Part shown: piece by piece, positions 6,002 through 14,708 of the stretch
How positions within the stretch are numbered: position 1 is the stretch's first letter
Layout of the letters: every line of letters starts with the position of its first letter
Source of the DNA: Thermoproteota archaeon
GTDB taxonomy: Archaea; Thermoproteota; Thermoprotei_A; Sulfolobales; Pyrodictiaceae
Direction: 5' to 3'
Length of the DNA: 45,507 bases
Assembly (NCBI GenBank): GCA_013153145.1
Contig: JAADEY010000004.1
Location: forward strand, 1 to 45,507
Notes under the pieces: generated by a model
The model's input: the letters and a program-made list of their open reading frames with translations, nothing else
Told to the model about the DNA's origin: nothing
Database searches by the model: none
Program-made: the position numbers and the translations under genes

Positions 6002-8712
6002 TGTTTCTCTAGCTCCTCCTTGAAGGCCTTGATTATTTCTTCTGGCTGTCCCTCTGCTACTCCGGTTATGTGGTTTGGTTTTCCTCCTGCCTTCACTCCC
6101 TTGCTGCGTAGGTTTCTTGCTGCTTTTGCCAGGTCTAGTTTTGTTGTTGATGCTTCGATGTAGTATTTGCCGTTTAGTGGTGTTAGGATTACTGCTGTTT
6201 TGTCGCCGGGTTTCTCTGATAGTTTTAGTGAGATTAGGCGGGCTAGCTCCCTGTCGCCTAGTGGGAGTATTGTGGTGTAGAGTTTTGCTCCGCAGAGTGT
6301 CTCGGCCTTCTCCTCCATCTCTCTTATGATGTGTTCTGCTAGGAGGCTTTGTAGCCTCGCCGTCTTCTTCTTGGCTTCTTCTAGCTGCTTCTTGAGCTTC
6401 TCTATTCTTGCTGGGAGCTCCTCTATGCCTGCTCCTAGTCTTGATGCTGCGTCGTGTAGTATGTCTTCTAGCTTGGTGGCTGTCTTGGCTGTCTGTGTTG
6501 CGGCTGTTATCTCTAGCCTCACTACTCCGTCCTGTATCCTCTCGGTGTTGATTATCTTTATTGCCCCTACCTCGCCTGTGTTGGCTACGTGGGTTCCGTA
6601 GCATGCCTCGGTGTCTACGCCGGGTATCTCTACTATCCTTATCCACCTGCTTAGGGGTGGTGGTCCTCCCTGGTATAGTGTGAAGCCATACTTCTCCTCT
6701 GCTGCGTTCCTGTCCATCATCATTGTCTTCACGGGTATTCTCTCATCGATTATCCTGTTGGCCTCCTCCTCTATCCTTTTGACTAGGTCTCTTGTTAGTG
6801 GCTTGTGGTGTGTTATGTCTAGCCTTGCCTTCTCCGGTGTCTTCTCTGCGCCTGCCTGCCATACGTGGTTGCCGAGTATGCGTCTGGCTGCTGCTAGTAG
6901 TATGTGGACTGCTGTGTGGTGTCTCATTAGCTTGTATCTCCTCTCCCAGTCTATCTCTAGTGTTGCCTTCTCGCATGGTTTGAACGGCTTGTCGAGCACG
7001 TGTACTACTACGTCCTCGTGCTTGTAGACTGCCTTGACGCGGTACTTCTCGCCGCAGGCCCTTATCTCGCCGGTGTCGTGTAGCTGGCCGCCGCCGAGGG
7101 GGTAGAAGATTGTCTGGTCGAGGACTAGGAGGTTGCCGTGCCATGCGAGTGGCTTTGCCTCCGCCCTCCTCGTGTAGGGCTCTGCATGGTATAGTGGCTT
7201 GGTGGGCTTGCCAACCTTCTCTGCTAGCTCTACGACTTCTCTCGGCTTCTTCTCCTCGGGTGGCTTTGCCAGCCTTGTCGGCGCCTGGTGCCGTTTCGCG
7301 AGCTCTGCGTAGAAGTTTGGCGGGACCTCTACCTTTACGCCGTGTTTGGCTGCGATCTCTGCTACTAGGTCTGGTGGTGCTCCGTGGGAGTCGTAGAGCT
7401 GTAGTAGGTCCTCTAGTGTTATCTTCTTCCTGCGTCTCAGGAGTCTCTCGACGAGTCTCGCCGCCCTAGCTATCGTCTTCCTGTACCTCTCCTCCTCGGT
7501 GAGCACTGCGTCTATTATGTAGTCCTTGTTCCGTGTGAGTTGGGGGTAGTCCTGGCTCCAGTAGTCTATCTGTAGCCTTACCAGGTCTGCTGCGTCCACC
7601 GCCGCGCCCAGCCTGTCCAGTATCCTGAATATCCTCCTGGCGACGAGTCTTGCTAGGTAGCCCTCCCCGGTGTTTGAGGGTACTATGCCGTCTCCGAGCA
7701 TTAGTGCGAGTGTCCTCGTGTAGTCCAGGGCCCTGTAGACGTCCCAGACCCTCCTCATCAACGCCTCTACCTTCTCTACGGGGTTGCCGGTCTCCCTCGC
7801 CATCGTCTCTATGTAGCGCTTCACGGTCTCCGGGTCGTCTGGGTCTATGTTGCCGGCGTCCCTGGCCGCTACCCATAGTATGTCTTCGGGGGGCTCCTCG
7901 ACCCCTAGTATGTCGTGGAACCGGTGGAGGAGTGGGCCGTAGATCGCGTGGAGTGCTGTTGGCTTCTTGGAGAGCATCCATGTTATCCTCTCTATCCCGT
8001 AGCCGGTGTCTACTATCTTGATTGGCTGCTCCTCGTAGCCCCCGTCCACCACCCTATACTTCATGAAGACTAGTGTTGCCAGCTCCAGGCCTCCCACGGT
8101 TACCTCGAAGCATGGGCCTGCGTTTCCGCCGCCCTCCCACCAGGACTCCTTGAACACTATCTCCTCTGGTGGTATGCCGAGCTCCTTTGTGAAGAACTCG
8201 TACGCGTAGCGGACGGTCTCCTCCTTCCAGTAGACCTTCCTGTCTGGGTAGTTGAAGGCGTGGTGGCCGCCCATCTCGAAGCTTGTGAGGTGGCGGCCGA
8301 GGGTTATGCCGACGTTGTCTATGTCTTCGAGCCTTATGGAGGGCTGTACTATGACTAGGGGGTTTGCTGGTGGTGGTACCCTGCCGCTTGTGACGTGGGG
8401 CTGGAAGACGATTATGCTTGCAATGGTTAGGTAGAGGTCCCTCCTCCACCTAGCCACTACGGGCCTGGGGGGTATGGGTTTGTGTCCATGCCTCCTGAAG
8501 AACTCCTTGAAGAGGCTCCTCGTCTCACGCACGCTTAGGGGTGGCTTGGAGCGGTCGACCTCCCAGAACCGGTACCTGGTGCATGGGGCGTCGTTGCAGG
8601 TGTCGCGGGGGGTCTTGCTCCAGAAGTATGAGCCGCAGACCCTGCACCTCCTCCTCTCGAAGCCCTCCTCCGCGAAGAACCGGAGACGGTACTCGCTCTC
8701 GGGCACGGACAC
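5986..8712 (-). CDS. alaS: Alanyl-tRNA synthetase
   Basis: Charges tRNA-Ala; 908 aa, normal for the archaeal type. The N-terminal Zn-like CRVCGSYF and CNDAPC motif typical of archaeal AlaS precedes the class II catalytic core. The editing domain shows HHTAVHI (HxxxH) and CYGTHV (CxxxH) zinc ligands near 600-715. A coiled coil (about 755-795) and a C-terminal DHHA1-like domain follow. GTG start at 8712 with a TATA-like element about 40 nt upstream. It lies downstream of L10, as in other Crenarchaeota, but without L12 between them. Codon use drifts from G/C-ending at the 5' end to A/C-rich at the 3' end. Confidence 0.97.
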   Translation of the reverse strand: MSVPESEYRLRFFAEEGFERRRCRVCGSYFWSKTPRDTCNDAPCTRYRFWEVDRSKPPLSVRETRSLFKEFFRRHGHKPIPPRPVVARWRRDLYLTIASIIVFQPHVTSGRVPPPANPLVIVQPSIRLEDIDNVGITLGRHLTSFEMGGHHAFNYPDRKVYWKEETVRYAYEFFTKELGIPPEEIVFKESWWEGGGNAGPCFEVTVGGLELATLVFMKYRVVDGGYEEQPIKIVDTGYGIERITWMLSKKPTALHAIYGPLLHRFHDILGVEEPPEDILWVAARDAGNIDPDDPETVKRYIETMARETGNPVEKVEALMRRVWDVYRALDYTRTLALMLGDGIVPSNTGEGYLARLVARRIFRILDRLGAAVDAADLVRLQIDYWSQDYPQLTRNKDYIIDAVLTEEERYRKTIARAARLVERLLRRRKKITLEDLLQLYDSHGAPPDLVAEIAAKHGVKVEVPPNFYAELAKRHQAPTRLAKPPEEKKPREVVELAEKVGKPTKPLYHAEPYTRRAEAKPLAWHGNLLVLDQTIFYPLGGGQLHDTGEIRACGEKYRVKAVYKHEDVVVHVLDKPFKPCEKATLEIDWERRYKLMRHHTAVHILLAAARRILGNHVWQAGAEKTPEKARLDITHHKPLTRDLVKRIEEEANRIIDERIPVKTMMMDRNAAEEKYGFTLYQGGPPPLSRWIRIVEIPGVDTEACYGTHVANTGEVGAIKIINTERIQDGVVRLEITAATQTAKTATKLEDILHDAASRLGAGIEELPARIEKLKKQLEEAKKKTARLQSLLAEHIIREMEEKAETLCGAKLYTTILPLGDRELARLISLKLSEKPGDKTAVILTPLNGKYYIEASTTKLDLAKAARNLRSKGVKAGGKPNHITGVAEGQPEEIIKAFKEELEKQCAEN

Positions 8713-8750
8713 ACTATGGCACCTAGGTATGCCTCGGAGGGTATGGTGAG

Positions 8751-8759
8751 GGTTTAAGG
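8751..8759 (-). promoter_or_regulatory. Probable alaS promoter (TATA-like)
   Basis: CCTTAAACC on the minus strand in the 78-nt gap after L10, about 40 nt before the GTG start of alaS. The predicted start site near 8728 gives a leader of about 15 nt. Suggests alaS can be transcribed apart from the ribosomal genes. Confidence 0.4.
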
Positions 8760-8790
8760 GTGTGTTTGGAGAAGAGGGTTGGAGGGCCTG

Positions 8791-9828
8791 CTAGAACCCG
8801 AAGAGACCCTCTAGGCCTGCTGCGAGCTCCTCCTCGCTGACGGCCTCCTTCTCCTCCTCTTCCTTCTCCTCTTCCTCCTTCTTCTCCTCCTCTTTCTTCT
8901 CCGGCTGCTGCGGCGCCGCTATGGTCACCTCTATGCCTAGCTCCTTCGCCTTGTCCCCGAGCGCTGCGACCACGGCTAGTGCCTTGGCTACTGCGTGGCG
9001 TATGACGAACTCCGCGGTCTCGGGTGTCACGTAGCCTGCCTCGGCCGCCACCATTAGTGCTCTGCGTACAGCCACCGGTATCGCTATCTTGAGTACCTCG
9101 GGCTCCGGGTAGCCTATCTCGACGCCGACCCATAGTGCTGCCTTGGCGGCCTCTATGACCTTTGACTCGTACTCCTTGAGGTCTAGGTGGAGCTCCTCGC
9201 CCGGTATGACTAGGCCATGGTCGTAGGCGGCCTTGAGGCTTATCTTCACCTCTATAGGCTCTATGCCGAGCTTCTGTAGGAGTGATGCGAGCTCAGGCGA
9301 TATCTCGTCTCCGGGCTTCGCCGCGACCACGTCCTTCGTTATCCATATCGTGCCCTTCTGGACCCTTATCGGTATCTTGAGCTTACCGAACACGCTCATT
9401 ATCGGGCCCGGCCTGAACCCCGTGTCGCCCGCCGGTATCGTTATCTCGCATGGGGCCTTCATCCCCGGCTTGGCTGGGGCGGTCACCCTCGTCTTGTCGA
9501 GTATCAGTGCGAGCTCGAAGGGGTTCATGTCTGTGAATATGAACATGTTGCTGCCGGTTAGGTACTTCTCGAGCTTCTCGGGTTCTATCCCCGCCCTGCT
9601 CAGGGCTAGGCGGAAGAGGGTGTTCTTCGCAACCCTCGTTACTATCCTATCCCCATACCTCTCATGGAGCTTCTTCTTTATCTTCTGGAGCTGGGCTGTC
9701 GGCACCCCCTCAATGCTCGCAATGCCTATCACGGGGTGCTGCTTTATGAGCTCAGCCAGCTCCTCTACCTCCCTGACCTTCCATTCGGGTATCTTCTTCC
9801 TCCTCTTAATCATCACGGCGTGGAGCAT
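8791..9828 (-). CDS. rplP0: Large ribosomal subunit protein L10 (P0, uL10)
   Basis: Stalk base protein that binds 23S rRNA and L12 dimers; 345 aa, the long archaeal form. The N-terminal domain has KIPEWKVREVEEL and the central insertion has PCEITIPAGDTGFRPGP. The C-terminal helices that recruit L12 are followed by a highly charged Lys/Glu hinge (KKEEEKKEEE) and the LEGLFGF tail shared with L12. ATG at 9828 is favoured because GGTG lies 7 nt upstream; ATG 9813 is the alternative. The missing L12 neighbour is unusual. Confidence 0.97.
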   Translation of the reverse strand: MLHAVMIKRRKKIPEWKVREVEELAELIKQHPVIGIASIEGVPTAQLQKIKKKLHERYGDRIVTRVAKNTLFRLALSRAGIEPEKLEKYLTGSNMFIFTDMNPFELALILDKTRVTAPAKPGMKAPCEITIPAGDTGFRPGPIMSVFGKLKIPIRVQKGTIWITKDVVAAKPGDEISPELASLLQKLGIEPIEVKISLKAAYDHGLVIPGEELHLDLKEYESKVIEAAKAALWVGVEIGYPEPEVLKIAIPVAVRRALMVAAEAGYVTPETAEFVIRHAVAKALAVVAALGDKAKELGIEVTIAAPQQPEKKEEEKKEEEEKEEEEKEAVSEEELAAGLEGLFGF

Positions 9829-9875
9829 TAAGCGTCACCCACGGCCTCCCGGGGAGGGACGGGCTCCCGGTGCAA

Positions 9876-9885
9876 GGATTTAAGG
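9876..9885 (-). promoter_or_regulatory. Possible internal promoter before L10
   Basis: CCTTAAATCC on the minus strand lies immediately after the L1 stop codon, about 50 nt before the L10 start. The predicted start site near 9855 would give a short leader and allow extra L10 transcription. Confidence 0.35.
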
Positions 9886-9887
9886 GG

Positions 9888-10541
9888 TTACCTTAGCTTT
9901 ACCTCGACGGGCGGCCCCATCGTAGTCTTCACTATTACGCGGGCGATGTTGTGCCTCGGGTTCTTCAGCTTGCCCTCAATGGCCTGCAGTACCTTGTACG
10001 CGTTGTCCGCTATCTCGTTCACCGGCATATCCTCCGTGCCTATCCTGCACATGACCTGCGGCTGGTCCTTCGTGCGTAGCCTGACCGCGGAGCGGTAGCG
10101 CTGGACTATCTGTGCTGGGTCGGCGTTGGGGGGTACTGGTACTGGCGGCTTGCCCCTCGGGCCGAGGGCTGGGCCTAGGACCCTGCCGGCTAGCGGCATT
10201 AGGTTTACCTGTACGAGCACCCAGTCGCAGTACTCCGCTATCTTCTTCGCGGCCTTCCTGTTCCCGACCAGCTCCTGCAACTCCCTCCTGTTAATCACCC
10301 TGTCGGCTACCTCCTTCGCCTTCATCTCGAGGTCTCCTTCCGCCACTATGCATATCTTCACGGGCTTCCTGGGCGGGTGTGGTAGGAAGACTACCTCCCT
10401 TATCCTGCCCTGCGGCGACCTCGGGTCTACGTCGCGCAGCACTACTATGAGTTCCACGGACTGCTTGAAGTTCCTCTTGGGGGAGGCTTTTAGGGCCTCC
10501 TCTATCGCCTTCTCCATGTTGCTCCTAGGTATGAACGACAC
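9888..10541 (-). CDS. rpl1: Large ribosomal subunit protein L1 (uL1)
   Basis: L1-stalk protein binding 23S rRNA, and an autoregulator of its operon in many archaea. From the GTG at 10541 it is 217 aa. GGTGAGGT lies 9 nt before this codon but abuts the earlier GTG at 10550, so 10541 is preferred. Family features: GNRKAAKKIAEYCDW, LPLAGRVLGPALGPRGK-type glycine/proline loop (here MPLAGRVLGPALGPRGKPP) and the C-terminal VIVKTTMGPPVEV. It sits between L11 and L10, 10 nt from L11. Confidence 0.96.
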   Translation of the reverse strand: MSFIPRSNMEKAIEEALKASPKRNFKQSVELIVVLRDVDPRSPQGRIREVVFLPHPPRKPVKICIVAEGDLEMKAKEVADRVINRRELQELVGNRKAAKKIAEYCDWVLVQVNLMPLAGRVLGPALGPRGKPPVPVPPNADPAQIVQRYRSAVRLRTKDQPQVMCRIGTEDMPVNEIADNAYKVLQAIEGKLKNPRHNIARVIVKTTMGPPVEVKLR

Positions 10542-10560
10542 GGCCCGCACACCTCACCGT

Positions 10561-11070
10561 CTACGCCTTAAGCCATTCCTCCTCGTGTTTCGCCAGCACA
10601 GCGTCATATAGGCCTTCCTCCACCTCCCTCACAACCTGCTTGGGGTCCTTACCGTCTACTGTTATCCCTATGCACCTGGCCGTGCCTAGTATCGTCTTCA
10701 CTGCTGCCTTCAGCGTCTTGCATATGAGTGCTGGCTTCTTGAGTATGGCTATCTCGACTATCTTCTCGAAGGGTAGGTCTCCTATCTTCTTATGCATGGG
10801 GTCTCCGGAGGGCTCCTTCGCGCCGACGGCGTGGAGTAGGAGCTCTGTTGTTGTTGGCGGCTTGACCTCTATCTCGTACTCCTTGGTGTCCTCGTCTATC
10901 ATGACCTTGACTGTTACCTCGAACCCCTTGTACCTCTCAATAGCCTTGTTCACGTCCTCCATTATCTTGGCGGGGTCTAGGCCTAGCTTGCTCGCAGCCT
11001 GCTCTAGGGCTGGGGGCACCTCCTTAGCCCCGGGCTTCACCTTGATGGTTACTACCCTCAGTTTACCCAT
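10561..11070 (-). CDS. rpl11: Large ribosomal subunit protein L11 (uL11)
   Basis: GTPase-centre protein; 169 aa, normal for archaea. The N-terminal domain carries [20 protein letters not shown] and [14 protein letters not shown]; the C-terminal rRNA-binding domain has [22 protein letters not shown] near 108-130 as separate helices. ATG start with a GAGGTGAGG-type ribosome binding site just upstream. It is 7 nt from nusG in the conserved secE-nusG-L11-L1-L10 order. Confidence 0.97.
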   Translation of the reverse strand: MGKLRVVTIKVKPGAKEVPPALEQAASKLGLDPAKIMEDVNKAIERYKGFEVTVKVMIDEDTKEYEIEVKPPTTTELLLHAVGAKEPSGDPMHKKIGDLPFEKIVEIAILKKPALICKTLKAAVKTILGTARCIGITVDGKDPKQVVREVEEGLYDAVLAKHEEEWLKA

Positions 11071-11077
11071 CCCTGCC

Positions 11078-11554
11078 TCACCTCCTCTCCCTCATGGGCC
11101 TCACGGAGCCTCCTGGCACCGTTATCTGGAGGGGGTAGGACGCGTCAAGTAGTTTTAAGACTACCTCGTTCCTTGCCTTATCTACCCTCACTACCTGGCC
11201 CTTCATTCCACGGAATGGCCCGGAGACTATCTCCACGAAGTCCCCGGGCTTCAGTGCTTCTATGAGGGCCTGCGGCTTCAACAGCTTCTCGACCTCCTCG
11301 GTCTTCAGTATGCCGGGCACTATGCCCTTCGCGTACCTTATGCCGTGGATGACTGTGGCCACGTGGTGTGCTGCCGGCGCCTCGACGATTATGTACCCCC
11401 TTATATCGGGGAGTATGGTTATCGATGCTATAGGCACGTTCTCCGTCTTAGCCCTCATCTCGGCTATGAGTGCTACGTCGAGCTCCCTCCCCGCTACAGT
11501 CCTCACCGCGTAGAGCTTCATCTGCCTAGGGGGCTTGGCCTCCGCTTCAGCCAC
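11078..11554 (-). CDS. spt5: Transcription elongation factor Spt5/NusG
   Basis: Binds RNA polymerase clamp and enhances processivity. The N-terminal NGN domain ([18 protein letters not shown]) is followed by a C-terminal KOW domain ([19 protein letters not shown], then [12 protein letters not shown]). GTG at 11554 has a GGGTG 7 nt upstream and adds 11 residues; ATG at 11521 is the alternative start, matching the usual archaeal N-terminus. It lies between secE and L11. Confidence 0.95.
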   Translation of the reverse strand: MAEAEAKPPRQMKLYAVRTVAGRELDVALIAEMRAKTENVPIASITILPDIRGYIIVEAPAAHHVATVIHGIRYAKGIVPGILKTEEVEKLLKPQALIEALKPGDFVEIVSGPFRGMKGQVVRVDKARNEVVLKLLDASYPLQITVPGGSVRPMRERR

Positions 11555-11595
11555 CTCGACACACCCATACCGCTGTGTAAGGGAGGGCTGGCGGG

Positions 11596-11610
11596 CCCCT
11601 GGAACAGGGG
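11596..11610. other. Short perfect hairpin between secE and nusG
   Basis: CCCCTG / CAGGGG arms with a 3-nt loop in the 57-nt spacer. There is no U-tract, so it is not a clear terminator; it could affect processing or coupling. Nothing else is visible in the spacer. Confidence 0.35.
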
Positions 11611-11611
11611 G

Positions 11612-11815
11612 TTAGGAGCCGAGGAGTATGAAGGCTGTCAGGTGTATGATGTATGCTATTACGCCTACTATCACGAGGCCTAGTACCACTGCTTTCAGGT
11701 TCTGCTTGAACTCCTCCCTAGTCGGCTTCTTGACCCTCATCAGGGTGAGTTGCCAGCCCTTCATAGACTCCTTGACTGCCTTCAGTATGCTCTTCCTCTC
11801 CGTCCGCTGGGCCAT
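11612..11815 (-). CDS. secE: Preprotein translocase subunit SecE / Sec61 gamma
   Basis: Single-span subunit of the Sec translocon, 67 aa as expected. An amphipathic cytoplasmic helix (SILKAVKESMKGWQLTLMRVKKPTREEF, seen as two charged stretches) precedes one C-terminal membrane helix, about residues 42-65. ATG start with AGGAG just upstream. It lies between ftsY and nusG, so secretion and transcription genes share an operon. Confidence 0.95.
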   Translation of the reverse strand: MAQRTERKSILKAVKESMKGWQLTLMRVKKPTREEFKQNLKAVVLGLVIVGVIAYIIHLTAFILLGS

Positions 11816-11843
11816 ACTCCTGCCCCCTTCCTCCCGGCCACTT

Positions 11844-12779
11844 CTAGGCCTCTAGCCCCTCAAAAATCCTCTCGGCAAATATCCTGGGGTCGAAGCGCTC
11901 CAAGTCCTCGTAGCCTTGACCCGTACCGATGAAGATTATTGGCTTCCCGGTTGCATGTATGAGGCTTATCGCTGTGCCTCCCTTCACGTCCGCGTCGACC
12001 TTTGTCAATACTAGGAGGTCTATGCCCACACCCTCATCGAATGCCTTCGCCTGCTCAACTGCATCATTGCCTGTGAGTGCGTCTACCACCAGTAGCTTGT
12101 AGTCTGGCTCGGCAACCCTCACGAGCTTCCTCAACTCCTCCATTAGGTCTACGTCGGCGTGCATCCTGCCGGCAGTGTCTATGAGGAGTACCTTGTAGTT
12201 CCTCGCCCTCGCATACTCTATCGCGTCGTAGACCACTGCTGCCGGGTCGGAGCCATACCTTGCAGTTATTATTGGTAGGCCGAGGCGGTCGGCATGCCTC
12301 TTGAGCTGCTCCTGGGCCCCAGCCCTATAGGTGTCCGCAGCAACTATGACCGGTGTTATGCCGTGCTTCTTGAAGTAGTAGGCTACCTTTGCTATCGTCG
12401 TCGTCTTCCCTACTCCGTTGACGCCGAAGAAGACTAGCTTGAGTAGGCGCCTCGACTTCGCCTCCCTCAATAAGTCTATGTCTGTCTTCCCCTTCTCCAG
12501 TATGGAGAGCACCGCCTCGCGGAAGGCCTGCATGACATACTTCTTCGGGTCTGTGAACCTCCCTATCTTCACGCCGACGAGCCTCTTCTTGAGCTCCTCG
12601 GCTATAGCCTCCGCGGTTTCGAACGCGACATCACTCTCAACAAGCCCTATAACTAGGTCTTCGAGGAGCGGCTCGATATCCTCCTCACGCAGCTCACGGT
12701 AAGCAACCTTACTAGTTATCTTCTGCGCGGCCTGCGAGACGAAGCTCTTAACGACCTTCTTCAGCCTATTGAACACCAA
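11844..12779 (-). CDS. ftsY: Signal recognition particle receptor FtsY
   Basis: SRP GTPase docking SRP-ribosome complexes at the membrane; 311 aa, short N-terminal A region as in Crenarchaeota. The N domain is about 1-105. The G domain has GVNGVGKTTT (P-loop, about 119-128), DTYRAGAQEQL (insertion box), DTAGRM (G3), TKVDADVKGG (G4 region) and IGTGQGYEDLERF (closing loop). Start is TTG 12779 or GTG 12776. Downstream genes are secE and nusG. Confidence 0.97.
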   Translation of the reverse strand: MVFNRLKKVVKSFVSQAAQKITSKVAYRELREEDIEPLLEDLVIGLVESDVAFETAEAIAEELKKRLVGVKIGRFTDPKKYVMQAFREAVLSILEKGKTDIDLLREAKSRRLLKLVFFGVNGVGKTTTIAKVAYYFKKHGITPVIVAADTYRAGAQEQLKRHADRLGLPIITARYGSDPAAVVYDAIEYARARNYKVLLIDTAGRMHADVDLMEELRKLVRVAEPDYKLLVVDALTGNDAVEQAKAFDEGVGIDLLVLTKVDADVKGGTAISLIHATGKPIIFIGTGQGYEDLERFDPRIFAERIFEGLEA

Positions 12780-12842
12780 GGCTCACACTTCACCCGGGCC
12801 CAAACCACTAAGACATCCAAGGGGGAGGAGGAGCCCAGGCCC

Positions 12843-12921
12843 CTCTATACCCTCCTCCCTCCAGTAGGAGGAGGAAGCCTCCCCGGCCGGAGGGATGCCC
12901 CTGGCAGCCCCCTGGGGGCTA
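12843..12921. other. Hairpin-rich spacer between prefoldin alpha and ftsY
   Basis: The 168-nt gap holds three consecutive inverted repeats: AGCCCCC/GGGGGCT (12906-12920, 1-nt centre), CCTCC/GGAGG around GGCC (12878-12893) and CCTCCTCC/GGAGGAGG (12851-12858 and 12867-12874). Read on the minus strand they follow the prefoldin stop and precede a TATA-like GGGTATAGAGG near 12842-12852. The likely role is transcript 3'-end formation plus an ftsY promoter, by inference from position only. Confidence 0.4.
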
Positions 12922-12947
12922 GGGGCTGGATGGGGATGGGGATTGTC

Positions 12948-13397
12948 TTAGCGCTTTCTCTGCCCCTGCTGAGCCCTTCTGGCGGCCTCGACTGCCTGCT
13001 CTACTGCTGCGCGGAGGTTCTGGTAGTACTGGGCTACGCTCATTAGCTCGCGGCGGTAGTTGTCTAGGAGCCTGGCTGTCTTTGCTCTCTCGTCTCTTAT
13101 GAGGTCTAGTGCTTTTTCTCTTGGGAGCTCCGCGTATAGGTCTAGGCCTAGGTGTATGAGGAGCTTGTCTGGGTTTACTGGTTTTGCCTTGAAGTAGACC
13201 TCTCCGGCCCCGTCCACCGATGCCATTATCTCGGCGTTCTCGTCGAGCATTTGTATGGCGTCTTCCGTCTCGGTGAGCCTGGCTATCCTCTGCTCCAGCG
13301 CTGTTATGAGGGTCTGGAGCCTGCCCATGTAGTCCTCGAGGGCGGCGAGCTGTGCTAGGGCCTCCTGGAGGCTCATGCCCTGCGGCTGCTCAGTCAA
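12948..13397 (-). CDS. pfdA: Prefoldin alpha subunit (GimC alpha)
   Basis: Hexameric holdase that passes unfolded proteins to the thermosome; 149 aa. Two long coiled-coil helices (about 8-58 and 95-145) flank a beta-hairpin region with VYFKAKPVNPDKLLIHLG, the prefoldin alpha pattern. TTG start at 13397 overlaps the LX stop by 8 nt and has a GGTGGGTGAAGG binding site; ATG 13376 is a possible downstream start. The Gln/Arg-rich C-terminus is typical. Confidence 0.92.
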   Translation of the reverse strand: MTEQPQGMSLQEALAQLAALEDYMGRLQTLITALEQRIARLTETEDAIQMLDENAEIMASVDGAGEVYFKAKPVNPDKLLIHLGLDLYAELPREKALDLIRDERAKTARLLDNYRRELMSVAQYYQNLRAAVEQAVEAARRAQQGQRKR

Positions 13398-13653
13398 CCT
13401 TCACCCACCTCTTGAGCTCGGCTAGCCTCAGTAGGTTCATGTCCTCCAGCTCCTCGGGGCTTATCGGCTCGACGCTCTCAATCACTATGTGGTACCTCTT
13501 CACCTTATGCCTGCTGCCAAGCTCCGATAAGACTTTCTCAACGGCGTGCTCGGGCTTCACAGCCCTAACGTCTATGGTGAACTTCCTCCACTCGGGGTTC
13601 TTGTAGTGGCGGAGCAGCATCCTCCCCTTAACCCTGTAAAACCTGACCTCCAT
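13390..13653 (-). CDS. rplX: Large ribosomal subunit protein LX (L18Ae, eL20)
   Basis: 87 aa, the archaeal single-domain form of eukaryotic L18A. Recognisable by VRFYRVKGRMLL at the start, EHAVEKVLSELGSRHKVKRYHI in the middle and the final MNLLRLAELKRW. It lies between aIF6 and prefoldin, the usual archaeal order, and overlaps prefoldin by 8 nt. Confidence 0.93.
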   Translation of the reverse strand: MEVRFYRVKGRMLLRHYKNPEWRKFTIDVRAVKPEHAVEKVLSELGSRHKVKRYHIVIESVEPISPEELEDMNLLRLAELKRWVKVD

Positions 13654-13679
13654 GGCCTCGGCCCCGGCTGCTAGGGGGT

Positions 13680-14357
13680 TCAGTCTTCTGGTCTTAAGGC
13701 TTGCTGGATCCTCATCAGCTCTGGGCCGGTGGTCTCGTCGCCTACTAGGACTCCCTTGTCGTTTGCCACTATGCCCGCCTTGACGAAGTATACGCCGAAG
13801 TTCACTGTACCGGTGAGGAATTCTACTCCGAAGAGGTTGTTTAGTATCTTCAGCTCCTCCTCGCTGACGCTGGGGTGTACTAGGCCGCCCTTATTCGTCA
13901 CAACCATCATTGATCCGACCGTGGGTATGTTAGCCAGCTCCCTCCTCAACACCACCTCGACGCCGAGCGCCTCCTTTATGACTGGTATCGTGGATGGGTC
14001 TATCATCCTTGAGACTAGTGCTGCCCTCGAGTTGGCTACTATGAGGTTCCCGAGCGCTGTCGCCTTGACGTTCAAAACAACTATCTTCATCTTGCTTGAT
14101 AGCTGCTCCTTGAGGTACTCGTATTCCTCGGGCTTCACTATCCTCGGCAATAATATGCCCTTATCATTGCCTGCGAGCAATACGCCGTTTATGACCATGT
14201 CGGCTATCTTCGTCTCAAGAACCTCCACTCCCAGCACGTCCTCAATCTTCTTCTTCTCCCGCTGAGTCACGCCGGGCGGTACTATGGCTACGTGGTTGTT
14301 GGCGAAGAGGTATACTCCTATGTTGGGGTTGCCATAGACGCTCATAAGCTCGATCAA
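13680..14357 (-). CDS. eif6: Translation initiation factor 6 (aIF6)
   Basis: Anti-association factor that binds the large subunit through L14/L24e; 225 aa, a pentein of five quasi-repeats. Conserved YGNPNIGVYLFANN near the start and NSRAALVSRM and NKGGLVHP in later repeats. TTG start at 14357, with GGTG about 10 nt upstream. It follows L31e after 54 nt that contain a TATA-like element, so it may have its own promoter. Confidence 0.95.
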   Translation of the reverse strand: MIELMSVYGNPNIGVYLFANNHVAIVPPGVTQREKKKIEDVLGVEVLETKIADMVINGVLLAGNDKGILLPRIVKPEEYEYLKEQLSSKMKIVVLNVKATALGNLIVANSRAALVSRMIDPSTIPVIKEALGVEVVLRRELANIPTVGSMMVVTNKGGLVHPSVSEEELKILNNLFGVEFLTGTVNFGVYFVKAGIVANDKGVLVGDETTGPELMRIQQALRPED

Positions 14358-14396
14358 GGCAGTGACGCACCATAAAGGATACCTATTACCCTATCC

Positions 14397-14406
14397 CCTT
14401 AAAACC
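14397..14406 (-). promoter_or_regulatory. Possible aIF6 promoter
   Basis: GGTTTTAAGG on the minus strand just upstream of the L31e stop region, about 45 nt before the aIF6 TTG. The predicted start site near 14376 gives a leader of about 20 nt. A second AT-rich stretch (TTTATGG, near 14373-14379) is too close to the start. Confidence 0.35.
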
Positions 14407-14411
14407 TGGCC

Positions 14412-14699
14412 TTACCTCTTCTTCTGCCTGACCAGTAGAACCTTGACCGTCCCCTTCTCGGGGTCCTTGACTGCCTTGACTGTTATCCTCCTCGGCGGCT
14501 TCTCAATACCCCTACTCCATATGTACTCGTTAACGTCGGTGTGTATGATCACCTTCTCGGGCTCGACGCCGAAGTGCCTCGCTATGAACCTCCTCACCGC
14601 CTTGACTGCCCTGGCCGCGCGGTTCGTCCTCCTACCCCAGTATATGCGGCCTAGGGGGATCGTGTAGATCATCTCCTTCTTCTCCTTCACCGCGGCCAC
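14412..14699 (-). CDS. rpl31e: Large ribosomal subunit protein L31e
   Basis: 95 aa. MIYTIPLGRIYWGRRTNRAA and AVKAVRRFIARHFGVEPEKV are the family signatures. GTG at 14699 or GTG at 14691 could start translation; the latter has GGGGTGG a suitable distance upstream. It follows L39e by 9 nt, the standard L39e-L31e-aIF6 order. Confidence 0.95.
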   Translation of the reverse strand: MAAVKEKKEMIYTIPLGRIYWGRRTNRAARAVKAVRRFIARHFGVEPEKVIIHTDVNEYIWSRGIEKPPRRITVKAVKDPEKGTVKVLLVRQKKR

Positions 14700-14708
14700 C
14701 CCACGTTA

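Noticed and set aside
6002-6646. Long open frame upstream of the DUF434 start on the minus strand
   Set aside because: Lies wholly within alaS in another frame; its composition is low-complexity Arg/Thr/Asn, and the ribosome binding site supports the ATG at 6001.
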